DNA from: DASSKK01 sp035690495
Lineage (GTDB): Bacteria; Actinomycetota; Actinomycetes; Propionibacteriales; Nocardioidaceae
Length of the DNA stretch: 64,000 nt
Direction of reading: 5' to 3'
NCBI GenBank assembly: GCA_035690495.1
Contig: DASSKK010000102.1
Location: 1 to 64,000, forward strand
Each line of letters begins with the position of its first letter. Position 1 is the first letter of the stretch. Under the pieces are notes generated by a model. The model was given only the letters and a program-made list of their open reading frames with translations. It did no database searches and was not told where the DNA came from. The translations under genes were made by a program, and so were the position numbers. Shown here in pieces: positions 16,881-26,633 of this stretch.

Positions 16881-17663
16881 ATGGCCGACCGCCGCCCCCG
16901 AGGCTCCAGGGCGCCGCTGCCCTGGCGGCTGCTGGTGCCCGCGGTCTTCCTGGTGGCCGGCGGTCTGTTCGTCACCAGCGCGGTCAGCTCGGGGGGCACC
17001 GACCTAAGGGCCGGCAGGTACGACGACCTGGACGGGCTGGCCAACGCGCAGCGGAACGACCTCCAGCAGCTGCGCGACAAGGCCGCGACGCTCACCGACC
17101 AGGTCAACAAGCTCTCCGCAGGCCTGGGCAAGGGCGTCAGCGCCAAGGTCGAGAAGCGGGCGCAGGCGCTGCGGGGCCCTGCGGGGCTGACGCCGGTGCA
17201 CGGGCCGGCCGTGACGATCACCCTCGACGACGCGCCGAAGAACGTCCAGCAGGCGTCCGACGTCGACGTGAGCCAGCTGCTGGTCCACCAGCAGGACATC
17301 CAGGCGGTCGTCAACGCCCTGTGGGCCGGGGGTGCGGAGGCGATGACCATCCAGGGACAGCGGGTGGTCGCCACCACCGGCATCAAGTGCGTCGGCAACA
17401 CCGTGGTCCTGCACGACGTGCCCTACTCGCCGCCGTACGTCATCTCGGCGATCGGCGACACCGAGCAGATGCTGGAGCGCGTCGACACCGATCCCTACAT
17501 CGCGATCTACCTGGAGTACGTCCAGTCCCAGAAGTACCAGCTCGGATGGGACGTGCAGACCCAGCCGGACCTGCGGATGCCTGGGTACGACGGCTCCACC
17601 GAGCTCAGCTATGCACGCCCGGCGGGCGGCGCACCTGGCGGCTCACCGCAGAGCGACAAGTAG
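16881..17663 (+). CDS. DUF881 family protein
   Basis: A 260-residue protein with one N-terminal membrane helix ('LLVPAVFLVAGGLFVTSAV'), then a coiled-coil-like segment 'LQQLRDKAATLTDQVNKL'. The extracytoplasmic DUF881 domain has 'GPAVTITLDDAP', 'NALWAGGAEAMTIQGQRV' and 'PPYVISAIGDTEQM'. Family members sit beside crgA and near division genes in actinobacteria; the molecular role is unknown. The start is the ATG at 16881, 75 bases from the divergent crgA. It is convergent with pknB. Confidence 0.88.
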   Translation: MADRRPRGSRAPLPWRLLVPAVFLVAGGLFVTSAVSSGGTDLRAGRYDDLDGLANAQRNDLQQLRDKAATLTDQVNKLSAGLGKGVSAKVEKRAQALRGPAGLTPVHGPAVTITLDDAPKNVQQASDVDVSQLLVHQQDIQAVVNALWAGGAEAMTIQGQRVVATTGIKCVGNTVVLHDVPYSPPYVISAIGDTEQMLERVDTDPYIAIYLEYVQSQKYQLGWDVQTQPDLRMPGYDGSTELSYARPAGGAPGGSPQSDK

Positions 17664-17680
17664 GCCGGCCTTCGGGTCGG

Positions 17681-19546
17681 TCACTGCTCGTCGCCTGACG
17701 CTGAGGAGCTCGGCAGCGTCGGCAGCGTCGGGCTCGGTGACTCAGACTGGGTCGGAGTCTCGGTAGGTGTCGGCGTGTTCGTAGGGGTCGGCGGCGGCTC
17801 GTAGCTCGACACCGTGATCGTGACCGTGTAGCCCTTCGGCTCGGTGGTGCCGCCCGGTGGGCTCTGCTTGAGGACCTCGCCCTTCTTGGCGACCGTCGTG
17901 GAGTCGTAGACCACGTCGACGTTGAACCCACGGCGCTTCAGTGCGCTGGTGGCCTCCTTCTGGCTCTTGCCGACCACCACCGGGACGCGGTGCGGGCCGG
18001 TGGAGTAGTAGACCTTGACCAGCGACCCCTTGGTCACCCTGGTGGCCGGGCGGGGGTCGGTGTCGACCACGGTGTTCCTCGGCTGGTCGGCCTGCTGCTT
18101 GACCAGCCTCACCCGCAGACCGCGGGCTGAGATCTGCTGCGCGGCGTTCTTCTTGTCGATGCCCAGCACGTCGGGGACGATCACGTTCGGCTTGCCGGTC
18201 GAGATCACCACGTCGACGGCGCCACCGGGGTCGAGCATCGCCAGCCGGCCGGGATCCTGGCTGATGATGTGGCCCTTCTTGGTGTCCGAGGACGCCTTGC
18301 TGGTGACGTCACCGAGCTGCAGTCCCGCTGCCTGCAGCTGCCGGTCGGCCTGCGTCTTGGTCATCCCGATGACCGAGGGCACCGCGGTCTGGTTCGGCGC
18401 GGACTTGAACAGCATCGGTCCGACGATCGCGGCGGCGACCAGCAGCGCCACCACGCCGAGCGCCAGCAGCACCAGCGGCCACCGCTTGGGACGGTTGTCC
18501 TCGTCGTCGTGGTCGGAGCCGTCGAAGATCGTCGTGGCGTCGTCGACCGCCTCCGCTGCGCCGGCGCCTGCGACGAAGGCGGGGGCCACGACCGGCTTGC
18601 CGGCGAGGAACCGCTCGATGTCGGCGCGCATCGCCGACGCGCTCTGGTAGCGGTCCTCAATCCGCTTGGTGAGCGCCTTCATCACGATCGCGTCGATCTC
18701 GGGGGACAGCTCCGGGTCCAGGGAGGAGGGCGGGGCGGGCTCGTCGCGCACGTGCTGGACGGCGACCGAGACGGGGCTGTCGCCGACGAACGGCGGCCGG
18801 CCGGTCAGCAGCTCGTAGAGCAGGCAGCCGGTGGAGTAGACGTCGCTGCGGGAGTCGACGGTCTCGCCGCGCGCCTGCTCGGGGGAGAGGTACTGCGCGG
18901 TCCCGATCACCGCGGCCGTCTGGGTCATCGTCGACGACGAGTCGGCGATGGCACGGGCGATGCCGAAGTCCATCACCTTCACGTCTCCGGCGGGTGTGAG
19001 CATCACGTTCGCGGGCTTGATGTCGCGGTGCACGATGCCGGCACGGTGGCTGTAGTCGAGTGCGGAGAGCACGCCGGAGGTGATCTCCAGGGCGCGCTCC
19101 GGCAGGATCTTGCGGCCCTCCCGGACGATGTCGCGCAGCGTCCGCCCGGCGACGTACTCCATCACGATGTAGGGCTGTGCCACGTCCGGGTGCCCAGAGT
19201 CGTCGTCCGCCAACTCTTCGCCGGTGTCGTAGACGGCGACGATCGCGGGGTGGTTCAACGAGGCGGCCGACTGCGCCTCCCGCTTGAAGCGGGCCTGGAA
19301 CGTGGGGTCGCTGGCAAGGTCGGTCCGCAGCCGCTTGACCGCGACGACCCTGCCGAGACGTACGTCGTTGCCCTTGCGGACCTCGGCCATCCCGCCGCGC
19401 CCGAGCAGCTCACCGAGCTCGTAGCGGCCCCCCACTCGTGCGCGATGCCCGGCACCGTCCGGGGTCCCGTCGGTGATCCGGGTTTCCTCGTTGTCCGGAT
19501 CCGGGCTCTGCTGGGAGTCGTCGAAGCCGTTGCCTGACGTGGTCAT
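17681..19546 (-). CDS. pknB: PASTA-domain serine/threonine kinase PknB
   Basis: A 621-residue membrane kinase. The kinase domain (about residues 42-300) has the glycine loop 'LGRGGMAEV', the ATP-binding Lys in VAVKRL (K71), catalytic 'VHRDIKPANVM' and 'MDFGIARA'. One membrane helix lies around 356-377. Three PASTA repeats follow outside the membrane (VPSVIGM, VPDVLGI and VPVVVGK openings), then a Pro/Thr/Ser tail. Mycobacterial PknB has four PASTA repeats, so this one is a repeat shorter. It senses muropeptides or lipid II and phosphorylates division and wall-synthesis proteins. It closes the fhaA-to-pknB operon, two bases after pknA. Confidence 0.93.
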   Translation of the reverse strand: MTTSGNGFDDSQQSPDPDNEETRITDGTPDGAGHRARVGGRYELGELLGRGGMAEVRKGNDVRLGRVVAVKRLRTDLASDPTFQARFKREAQSAASLNHPAIVAVYDTGEELADDDSGHPDVAQPYIVMEYVAGRTLRDIVREGRKILPERALEITSGVLSALDYSHRAGIVHRDIKPANVMLTPAGDVKVMDFGIARAIADSSSTMTQTAAVIGTAQYLSPEQARGETVDSRSDVYSTGCLLYELLTGRPPFVGDSPVSVAVQHVRDEPAPPSSLDPELSPEIDAIVMKALTKRIEDRYQSASAMRADIERFLAGKPVVAPAFVAGAGAAEAVDDATTIFDGSDHDDEDNRPKRWPLVLLALGVVALLVAAAIVGPMLFKSAPNQTAVPSVIGMTKTQADRQLQAAGLQLGDVTSKASSDTKKGHIISQDPGRLAMLDPGGAVDVVISTGKPNVIVPDVLGIDKKNAAQQISARGLRVRLVKQQADQPRNTVVDTDPRPATRVTKGSLVKVYYSTGPHRVPVVVGKSQKEATSALKRRGFNVDVVYDSTTVAKKGEVLKQSPPGGTTEPKGYTVTITVSSYEPPPTPTNTPTPTETPTQSESPSPTLPTLPSSSASGDEQ

Positions 19547-19548
19547 GG

Positions 19549-20904
19549 CTAGTCCTTCTCGCCCTTCTTCGGGTGGTTTCCGTGGTCGTTCTTGCCGTGC
19601 TTGTCGCTTCCGGGGTTGTCATGCCCGTTCGGCGCCGGCTTCCCCCACACGCCCAGCGTGACCGTCCGGTCCGGCGCCACCAGCCCGGTGGGGCTGATCT
19701 GTGCCACCGTCCCCGGTTCATGGTCGCCGGTGTTGGCCACCGGGACCTTTCGCACGCTCAACCCGAGCGCCGTCAGCTCGGAGGCCGCCTGGTCCGCGGG
19801 CCGGCCCAGGTAGTCTGCCCGCCGCACGCGCACCCGGTTGTCCGGGGACCTGCTCGGCGAGGCGGACGGTGAGCTGGGCGACGACGCCCCCGCCGCCGGA
19901 GCGTGCGCGGGGGTGCCGTCGCCGTTGCCGAGCAGCGCCAGCAGCACGATCACCGCGGCCACCCCGACCGCCGCTCCCGCGTACGGCGCCCATCCGGGCA
20001 TCCGCCGCCGCGGCGCAGCGCTGCCTGAGCTCTCCGTCGTGCTCGTCGGGCCGACGGGTGCCAGGGTTACCACCTTGGTGGCGGGCTCGGCGGCGGGACC
20101 CACGCCACGCAGCGCGGCGGCGAACTCCGCCGCGGAGCCGAAGCGGTCTGCGGGATCCTTGGCGAGCGCCCGGGTGACCACCCGCCGCAGATGGCCGGGT
20201 ACGTCGTCGGGGAGCGGCTCGGGCTCCTCGCGCAGGTGCGCCAGCGCCGTGCCGACGGGTGACTGGCGCTCGAAGGGCCGCCGGCCGGCCAGGCACTCGT
20301 AGAGCACCACCCCCAACGAGTAGAGGTCGCTGCCCGGCGTCGCGGGACGGCCCTCGGCCTGCTCGGGGGAGAGGTACTGCGGCGTCCCGACGATCTGCCC
20401 GGTCTGGGTCAGCCCGGTCGTCTCTCCGGCACGGGCGATCCCGAAGTCGGTGATCTTCACGGTCCCCTCGGGGGTGACCAGCAGGTTGGCCGGCTTCACG
20501 TCGCGGTGGACGACGCCGGCAGCGTGTGCCGCCCCGATCGCGTCCGCTGCCTGCGCCACCAGGTTCGCGGCGGTGTCGGGAGGCATCCGCCGGTCGCGCA
20601 GCAGCTGCGACAGTGGCCGGCCGGGCACCAGCTCCATCACCAGGTAGGGCCGCGGCACGCCCGAGCCGTCCTCGGCGGGCAGCTCGCCGTAGTCGAACAC
20701 CGACGCGACGTTCGGGTGGTGCAGCGCCGCCGCGTGCCGCGCCTCGGTCTCGAAGCGCGACCTGAACGACGGGTCGTCGGCATGCTCCGCCTTGAGCACC
20801 TTCACCGCCACGTCACGGTCGAGAACGGTGTCGCTGCCACGCCACACCTCGCCCATGCCTCCGGTGGCGATCCGCGACTCGAGGCGGTAGCGCTGCGTGC
20901 TCAT
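19549..20904 (-). CDS. pknA: serine/threonine kinase, PknA type with one PASTA repeat
   Basis: A 451-residue kinase. The kinase domain (1-270) contains 'IATGGMGEVWRG', VAVKVLK (K35), 'VHRDVKPANLLV' and 'TDFGIARAGET'. A membrane helix ('YAGAAVGVAAVIVLLALL') follows near residue 305, then one PASTA-like unit ('ADYLGRPADQAASELTALGL') and a basic C-terminal tail. PknA of mycobacteria lacks PASTA repeats, so the single repeat is a difference. Its ATG overlaps the pbpA stop (ATGA). It regulates growth and division together with PknB and PstP. Confidence 0.9.
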   Translation of the reverse strand: MSTQRYRLESRIATGGMGEVWRGSDTVLDRDVAVKVLKAEHADDPSFRSRFETEARHAAALHHPNVASVFDYGELPAEDGSGVPRPYLVMELVPGRPLSQLLRDRRMPPDTAANLVAQAADAIGAAHAAGVVHRDVKPANLLVTPEGTVKITDFGIARAGETTGLTQTGQIVGTPQYLSPEQAEGRPATPGSDLYSLGVVLYECLAGRRPFERQSPVGTALAHLREEPEPLPDDVPGHLRRVVTRALAKDPADRFGSAAEFAAALRGVGPAAEPATKVVTLAPVGPTSTTESSGSAAPRRRMPGWAPYAGAAVGVAAVIVLLALLGNGDGTPAHAPAAGASSPSSPSASPSRSPDNRVRVRRADYLGRPADQAASELTALGLSVRKVPVANTGDHEPGTVAQISPTGLVAPDRTVTLGVWGKPAPNGHDNPGSDKHGKNDHGNHPKKGEKD

Positions 20905-22367
20905 TTGCCGATCACCGCCTCCATCACCTTCTTGGCGATCGGGGCCGCGAGGCCGCTGCCGGAGATCGCGTTGCGGTCCACGCCCGCGTCCTCGACCAGC
21001 ACCGCCACCGCGACCTTCGGGTCGTCGGCCGGAGCGAAGCTGACGAACCAGGCGTACGGCGGGCGCGACGGCTCGCTCTGCGCAGTGCCGGTCTTGCCGG
21101 CCACCTTCATCCCCGGGATCTGCGCGGTCGTGCCGGTGCCGTGGTCGACGACCGCGATCATCATCTGGGTGAGCTCATGGGCGACCGTGGAGCTGACCAC
21201 GTTGCTGCGGAACGGCTCCGGCTCGGTCTTGTCGAGGACCGACAGGTCCGGAGCCCTCACCTCGTCGACCAGGTAGGGCCGCATCACCGTGCCGCCGTCG
21301 GCGATCCCGGCGGCCACCATCGCCATCTGCAGCGGCGTCGCGGCCACGTCGTACTGCCCGATCGCCGAGAGTGCGGTCTGGGGCGCGTTCAGGTGCTTGG
21401 GGAAGCGGCTCGGCACCTGTCCGTTGAGTCCCTGCAGGTAGGTCTGCCCGAACCCGAACTTCTGCGCCTGCTGACGGAGCACGTCGCCGCCCAGATGCAT
21501 GCCGAGGCTGCCGAACGACACATTGCACGAGACCACGAGCGCCTGGGTCAGCGTGATCCGCGGGCCTCCGCAGTCGGTGCCGTTCTCGTTGACCAGGTCG
21601 GTGGTGGTCAGCGGCAGGTCCAGGCTGGGGCCGGCCTTGACGATCGAGTTCGGGGTGTACTGGCCGCTGGACAAGGCGGCGGCCGCGGTCACCAGCTTGA
21701 AGGTCGACCCGGGGGGGTAGGTGCGCTGGATCGCGCGGTCGACCAGGGGCGACTTGGGGTTGTGGGTGAGCTGGTCCCAGGCCTTCTGCACCTTGTCGAA
21801 ATGGTGCGAGGAGAGCCGGTTGGGGTCGTAGGTCGGCGCACTGGCCAGGGCGAGGATCTTGCCGGTCGTCGGGTCGATCGCGGCGACGGCGCCCTCGGTG
21901 TGGGCGCCGAGGGCGGCCAGGCCGTTCGCGGCCGCGGCCTGAGCCTTCGGGTCGATGGTCAGCGAGACCGAGCCGCCCTCTGGAGCAGCGTTGCCGAGCA
22001 GGTCCTGGATCCGGTTCACGAAGAGCCGCGGGTCGCTGCCGGAGAGGATGTCGTTCTGGGTGAGCTCGATCGCGTTGCGCCCGTAGACGTAGGAGTAGTA
22101 GCCGGTGACCTGGGCGTACCTCCTCGGCTGGGGGTAGGTCCGGAGGTACTTGTAGTGGTCGTGCACCGGCACGCTCTTGGCGATCTGCTTGCCGGCGACC
22201 ACGATCGCGCCGCGATGCCGGGAGTACTCCGCGTCGCGGACCCGCTTGTTGTCGTTGCGCGAGTCCAGGCTGGAGGCACGGAAGTACTGCAGGTAGGTCG
22301 CGTTGACCAGCAGCGCCGCGAACAGCAGCATGCACAGGATCGACATCATCCGGATCGGCTTGTTCAC
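20901..22367 (-). CDS. pbpA: penicillin-binding protein (peptidoglycan transpeptidase) PbpA
   Basis: A 488-residue class B penicillin-binding protein, the normal length for PbpA. There is an N-terminal membrane anchor ('ILCMLLFAALLVNATYLQYF'). The transpeptidase domain has active-site 'YPPGSTFKLV' (S-x-x-K), 'VVSCNVSFG' (S-x-N) and 'VAGKTGTAQS' (K-T-G). It cross-links peptidoglycan outside the membrane and works with the adjacent RodA/FtsW polymerase. The start is the GTG at 22365-22367, overlapping the rodA stop (GTGA); the longer frame upstream lies inside rodA. Confidence 0.94.
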   Translation of the reverse strand: MNKPIRMMSILCMLLFAALLVNATYLQYFRASSLDSRNDNKRVRDAEYSRHRGAIVVAGKQIAKSVPVHDHYKYLRTYPQPRRYAQVTGYYSYVYGRNAIELTQNDILSGSDPRLFVNRIQDLLGNAAPEGGSVSLTIDPKAQAAAANGLAALGAHTEGAVAAIDPTTGKILALASAPTYDPNRLSSHHFDKVQKAWDQLTHNPKSPLVDRAIQRTYPPGSTFKLVTAAAALSSGQYTPNSIVKAGPSLDLPLTTTDLVNENGTDCGGPRITLTQALVVSCNVSFGSLGMHLGGDVLRQQAQKFGFGQTYLQGLNGQVPSRFPKHLNAPQTALSAIGQYDVAATPLQMAMVAAGIADGGTVMRPYLVDEVRAPDLSVLDKTEPEPFRSNVVSSTVAHELTQMMIAVVDHGTGTTAQIPGMKVAGKTGTAQSEPSRPPYAWFVSFAPADDPKVAVAVLVEDAGVDRNAISGSGLAAPIAKKVMEAVIGK

Positions 22368-23764
22368 AGCTTCACCACCTGGGTGGCGTCGTCCTCGCCG
22401 GTGGCCCGGCCGGCGCCTCCGGTCAGGTCGGGTGGCGGACGCCTGGCCTGGTCGGAGATGCGAAGCAGCAGCGCGATGATCGCCCAGTTGGCGACCAGCG
22501 ACGAGCCGCCGTAGGACAGGAACGGGGTGGTCAGACCGGTCAGCGGGATCAGCTTGGTGACCCCGCCGACCACGACGAATACCTGCAGCGCGAACACCAC
22601 CCCGAGGCCCGAGGCGAGCAGCTTGCCGAACGAGTCGCGGCACACCAGGGCGGTGCGCAGGCAGCGCTCGACGATGATGCCGTAGAGCACCAGCACCGCG
22701 ATCATCCCGGTCAGGCCGAGCTCCTCGCCGATCGAGGACATGATGAAGTCCGAGTAGGAGAACGGCACCAGGCTCGGATCGCCCTGCCCGAGGCCGCGGC
22801 CGACCAGTCCGCCCCAGGCCATGCCGTACATCGCCTGCACGATCTGGTAGCCGTTGGTGTCCGGGGCGAACGGGTGCAGCCACACGTTCACCCGCTCCTG
22901 CACGTGGGAGAACAGCAGGTAGCTGGCGTAGGAGCCGATCACGAACAGTCCGAGCCCCACGACCAGCCACCCGGGCCGCTCGGTCGCGACGTACAGCATC
23001 ACCACGAACAGGCCGAAGAACAGCAAGGAGGAGCCGAGGTCACGCTGGAACACCAGGATGCCGAGGCTGACCAGCCACATCACCACCACCGGGCCGAGGT
23101 CGCGGCCGCGGGGGAAGTCGATGCCCGCGAACCGTCGGCCGGCCAACGCGAGGGCGTCGCGGTGCAGCACCAGGTAGCCAGCGAAGAAGATCACCAGCAG
23201 CAGCTTGGCCACCTCGCCGGGCTGGAAGCTCAGCGGGCCGAGCCGGATCCAGATCCTGGCGCCGTTGATCTGGGTGCCGATCAGCGGGAGCATCGGCAGG
23301 ACCAGCAGCACGATGGCGGCGAAGCCGGAGGTGTAGGTCAGGGACTGGAGCCGCCGGTGGTCGCGCAGCACGATCAGCACCAGCACGAACAAGATGACAC
23401 CGACGGTGGTCCAGATCAGCTGCTTGCCGGCCAGGTTCCCGGTCCCTGCCGCGCCCGACTCGTCCAGTCGGCGGATCATCGCCAGGCCCAGTCCGTTCAG
23501 CCCGGACACGATCGGGAGCAGCACCGGGTCGGCGTACGGCGCGAAGAAGCGCACCACGAGGTGGCAGACGAGCACCAGCGCCGCCAGCCCGCCGCCGTAG
23601 CCGACGATGTCGGGCGGCACCTTCCCGTGCACGCCGATGCCGACCGCCGCGTAGGCGCCGATCCCGACGACCAGGCTGAGGACCAGCAGGAACAGCTCTG
23701 CGCCGCGGCGCCGACGGTGTGCGAACGAGCCCCCGACCGAGGGCAGCAGCTGCGCGGCGCTCAT
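22364..23764 (-). CDS. rodA: FtsW/RodA/SpoVE peptidoglycan polymerase
   Basis: A 466-residue polytopic SEDS protein with about twelve membrane helices. Family blocks are visible: 'WIRLGPLSFQPGEVAKLLLVIFF', 'FQRDLGSSLLFFGLFVVM' and 'LIPLTGLTTPFLSYGGSSL'. It polymerises lipid II into glycan strands and pairs with the class B PBP that follows. The ATG overlaps the pstP stop (ATGA) and its own stop overlaps pbpA (GTGA), a tightly coupled arrangement. Confidence 0.94.
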   Translation of the reverse strand: MSAAQLLPSVGGSFAHRRRRGAELFLLVLSLVVGIGAYAAVGIGVHGKVPPDIVGYGGGLAALVLVCHLVVRFFAPYADPVLLPIVSGLNGLGLAMIRRLDESGAAGTGNLAGKQLIWTTVGVILFVLVLIVLRDHRRLQSLTYTSGFAAIVLLVLPMLPLIGTQINGARIWIRLGPLSFQPGEVAKLLLVIFFAGYLVLHRDALALAGRRFAGIDFPRGRDLGPVVVMWLVSLGILVFQRDLGSSLLFFGLFVVMLYVATERPGWLVVGLGLFVIGSYASYLLFSHVQERVNVWLHPFAPDTNGYQIVQAMYGMAWGGLVGRGLGQGDPSLVPFSYSDFIMSSIGEELGLTGMIAVLVLYGIIVERCLRTALVCRDSFGKLLASGLGVVFALQVFVVVGGVTKLIPLTGLTTPFLSYGGSSLVANWAIIALLLRISDQARRPPPDLTGGAGRATGEDDATQVVKL

Positions 23765-25257
23765 CGGGTCGCTCCCGTGATGCAGTCCGGAGGCTTCAGG
23801 GTCGGGCTGGGCGGCGCCGTCGGCGTGCTGGGCGCGGCGGACGCCGAGCTGCTGGGTCTACCAGGCTTCGGTGACGTGGAGGCGCGCTGGTGACGTCGCT
23901 TGTGCCGGGTGCTCTGCGCGGTCGGCGAGGTGCTCGAGGACGCCTTGTGGGAGGCCGACCTGGTGGGCGAGAGCGACGCGGACGGGGTCGGGCTCGGTGA
24001 CGGGCTCGGGCACTTGCGGGCCAGGCTGGTCAGCCGCCGGACGATGTTCTTCGCGTCCGCGTACGAGCTGGCGTCGATGCCGTTGCGGACCCGCTCGGCG
24101 GGATAGTCGCCGAGAGACTGCAGCGTCACCTTGGTGCGCTTGGCGACCTGGTGCATCCGAAGCCCCGGCACGTCGGCGGCCACCCCGCGGAAGATCGCCA
24201 CGTGGCTGGCGTCGGCGGCCACGTAGTACTGGCCCTGTGTCCACCGGTAGCCGAACACCCCGGCGACCACCAGGATCGCGACCACGACGAGCAGTGCGGC
24301 GACCCGGCGGAACCACACGAACCGGCGCGGCGGACGCGGGGCGTAGCGGAGCTCCTCGAGATCCGTGGCGTCCGCGGTGTCCGTGGAGGTCCCGGGCACC
24401 GGCTCGAGCTCCCCGGTGTCGCCGCCTCGGTGACCGCGGAAGAAGCTGCGCGACACCGCTCCGGCACGGCGCGGTTGCTCGGCCGCGGATCCGACCACGA
24501 CCGGGCCGGAGGTGAGCGGAGCCTCCTCGGTTGCCGGGTCCACGACGTCGGCGACCACGCAGGTCACGTTGTCGGAGCTGCCCGCCTCGAGGGAGGCGCG
24601 CACCAGCTCGACCACCGCGTAGTCGACGGACCCGGTGCCCAAGATGTCGGCCAGCCGGGCCTCGTCCAGCACCCCGGAGCATCCGTCGCTGCACAGCAGC
24701 AGCCGGTCGCCGGGAGCGACCTCGACGTCGAACAGGTCCGGCTCGGCGTCGCGGACCGCGTCCAGCGCCCGCAGGATCAGGTTGCGGTGCGGGTGGGTGC
24801 GCGCCTCGTCCTCGGTGATCCGGCCCTCGTCGATGAGGGTCTGCACGAACGTGTGGTCCTTGGTCAGCTGCGCCAGCGTGCCGTCCCGGAACAGGTAGCC
24901 GCGGCTGTCGCCGAGGTGGGCCATGCTGAACTTCGTCCCGTCGAACAGGGCGGCGGTGAGAGTGGTGCTGGTGCCCTCGAGCTCGGGGTCCTGCTCGACC
25001 AGCTCGGCGAGCCGGTCGTGCGCGCGGTGGACGGCGCCTGCCAGCGCCTCATGGGCGTCCTCGGGCGCTGGTGCGTCCAGCCGGCGCATGATCGAGAGCG
25101 TGGTCGCGCTGGCGATGTCGCCTCGCGCGGCGCCGCCCACGCCGTCCGCCACGACGAGCAGGTGCTCGCTGGCGAAGCCGGAGTCCTGGTTGTCTCGTCG
25201 CACCCTCCCCACGTCGGACAGGGCGGCGTACCGGAGGCCAAGAGTCGTCGGATCCAT
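23761..25257 (-). CDS. pstP: PP2C-type serine/threonine phosphatase PstP
   Basis: A 498-residue membrane phosphatase. The PP2C domain (1-235) has the metal-binding motifs 'RRDNQDSG', 'VADGVGGAARGD', 'GDSRGYLFRDG' and 'LLLCSDGCSGVL' with 'SSDNVTCVVADV'. A cytoplasmic juxtamembrane segment, one membrane helix ('VAALLVVVAILVVAGVFGY') and an extracellular part ending in a long Ser/Pro/Thr-rich tail follow. It reverses PknA/PknB phosphorylation. It sits between fhaB and rodA in the standard order. Confidence 0.94.
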   Translation of the reverse strand: MDPTTLGLRYAALSDVGRVRRDNQDSGFASEHLLVVADGVGGAARGDIASATTLSIMRRLDAPAPEDAHEALAGAVHRAHDRLAELVEQDPELEGTSTTLTAALFDGTKFSMAHLGDSRGYLFRDGTLAQLTKDHTFVQTLIDEGRITEDEARTHPHRNLILRALDAVRDAEPDLFDVEVAPGDRLLLCSDGCSGVLDEARLADILGTGSVDYAVVELVRASLEAGSSDNVTCVVADVVDPATEEAPLTSGPVVVGSAAEQPRRAGAVSRSFFRGHRGGDTGELEPVPGTSTDTADATDLEELRYAPRPPRRFVWFRRVAALLVVVAILVVAGVFGYRWTQGQYYVAADASHVAIFRGVAADVPGLRMHQVAKRTKVTLQSLGDYPAERVRNGIDASSYADAKNIVRRLTSLARKCPSPSPSPTPSASLSPTRSASHKASSSTSPTAQSTRHKRRHQRASTSPKPGRPSSSASAAPSTPTAPPSPTLKPPDCITGATR

Positions 25258-25269
25258 GCGGGAGCCGGC

Positions 25270-25773
25270 CTATTTCCTGAGCTCGAGCGTGGTCTTGCCG
25301 ATCCGGACCTGGGTCCCCATCTGGAGTGTGGCCGGCTGGCTGAGCCGGTGCGAGCCGAGGTAGGTGCCGTTGGTCGAGCCGAGGTCTTCGACGTACCAGT
25401 GGTCGCCGGAGCGGGCGATGCGGGCGTGCCGGGTGCTCACGTAGTCGTCGTCGAGGCGGATCGCGGCGTCCGAGCCGCGGCCGATCAGCAACGGCGCGTC
25501 GTCGAGGGGGATCTGCTCGCCTGCGTTCGCGCCGTCCACGATCAGCACGTGGGTGGGCGCGCCCCGCGACCGCCGGGGCGGCTTGGTCCGGGTGCGCTCC
25601 GCCTGTCGCTCCGCGCGCCGCTGCGCCCTTCGCTCGGCGCGGGGGGTGGAGTCGACACGGGCGCCGAACATGTCCGAGCGGACCACCGAGACCGCCGCGA
25701 GCACGAAGATCCACAAGATCGCGAGGTATGCGAAGCGGATCAGCGTCAGGGTCAGCTCACTGATCGGAGCCAC
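25270..25773 (-). CDS. fhaB: FHA-domain protein FhaB (FipA)
   Basis: A 167-residue protein with an N-terminal membrane helix ('FAYLAILWIFVLAAVSVV'), an Arg/Lys-rich linker and a C-terminal FHA domain. The FHA motifs are 'LLIGRGSDAAIRLDDDYVSTRHARI' (GR, S-x-x-H) and 'DLGSTNGTYLG', which bind phosphothreonine. In mycobacteria FhaB/FipA links PknA phosphorylation to the divisome. GTG start overlapping the end of fhaA by 17 bases. Confidence 0.92.
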   Translation of the reverse strand: MAPISELTLTLIRFAYLAILWIFVLAAVSVVRSDMFGARVDSTPRAERRAQRRAERQAERTRTKPPRRSRGAPTHVLIVDGANAGEQIPLDDAPLLIGRGSDAAIRLDDDYVSTRHARIARSGDHWYVEDLGSTNGTYLGSHRLSQPATLQMGTQVRIGKTTLELRK

Positions 25774-26503
25774 CCCCGTCGGGCCGGGTGACGAAGCGGA
25801 CCTTCATGGTCGTGTTGCCGATCTTGACCTGGTCGCCGTCGCCGAGCGTCGCCTGCTGCACGCGCCGCCCGTTCACCAGCACGCCGTTGGTCGAGCCGAG
25901 GTCGACCACGCTCACGCGCGGCCTCCCGGCCGTCTCCTGGTCCGCCTCGACCTGGATCTCGGCGTGCCGCCGCGACACCCCGGGGTCGTTGATGCGCAGG
26001 TCGGCGTCGGTGCCGCGGCCGATCACGATGCCCGGCGGGTCGAGCGGGTGCCGGACGCCGTTCACCTCGACGATCACGCTGGCTCGGCGTACGGCAGTGT
26101 CGGTGGCCGGCGTACCTCCGAGCGGGGTCACTTTGGCCAGCGCGGCGCTGCGCACCCGGAACCGCCCGGTCGTCAGGTCGTCGCTCTCGTCGAAGCTGAT
26201 CGAGACCGGGCCGGTGAAGACGTAGGACTGCTGCTGGGCATGCTCACGGAGCATGTCGGTGAGCTCGTCGGCGAGCGTGGAGGAGTACGGCGAGAGTCGC
26301 TCGTGGTCGGCGGCGGACAGCTCGACGTGGAACTGGTTGGGGACCAGCCGACGGTTGCGGGAGAGGATCTGGGCGGAGTTGTCCACCTCGCGCTGCAGGG
26401 CGGCGGCTACCTCGACGGGCTGGACCGCGCTGCGGAAGGCCTTGGCGAAAGCGCTGGACACGAACGCCTCGAGACGGTTCTCGAACCGCTGGAGCAACCC
26501 CAT
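25757..26503 (-). CDS. fhaA: FhaA: DUF3662 plus FHA-domain protein
   Basis: A 248-residue protein. The N-terminal DUF3662 domain (1-125; 'GLLQRFENRLEAFVSSAFAK', 'VPNQFHVELS') precedes a C-terminal FHA domain ('IVIGRGTDADLRINDPGVSRRHAEI', 'DLGSTNGVLVNGRRV'). It binds phosphothreonine on PknB and MviN and tunes peptidoglycan synthesis. The linker between the domains is much shorter than in mycobacterial FhaA (about 527 residues). It is the first gene of the seven-gene operon, 131 bases from the divergent tRNA-Leu. Confidence 0.92.
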   Translation of the reverse strand: MGLLQRFENRLEAFVSSAFAKAFRSAVQPVEVAAALQREVDNSAQILSRNRRLVPNQFHVELSAADHERLSPYSSTLADELTDMLREHAQQQSYVFTGPVSISFDESDDLTTGRFRVRSAALAKVTPLGGTPATDTAVRRASVIVEVNGVRHPLDPPGIVIGRGTDADLRINDPGVSRRHAEIQVEADQETAGRPRVSVVDLGSTNGVLVNGRRVQQATLGDGDQVKIGNTTMKVRFVTRPDGGGSDQ

Positions 26504-26633
26504 GCCGCCTCCTTCCTGTGCTGACCCCCTCGGCTCGCCACGATCGTATCGGGCAGGGCCTATCGGTCCGATCCAACCGGTCGCAACCGGTTTGGGGGGC
26601 CTGTCGGGGGTGGGATACCCTGAGCGGGCTCAC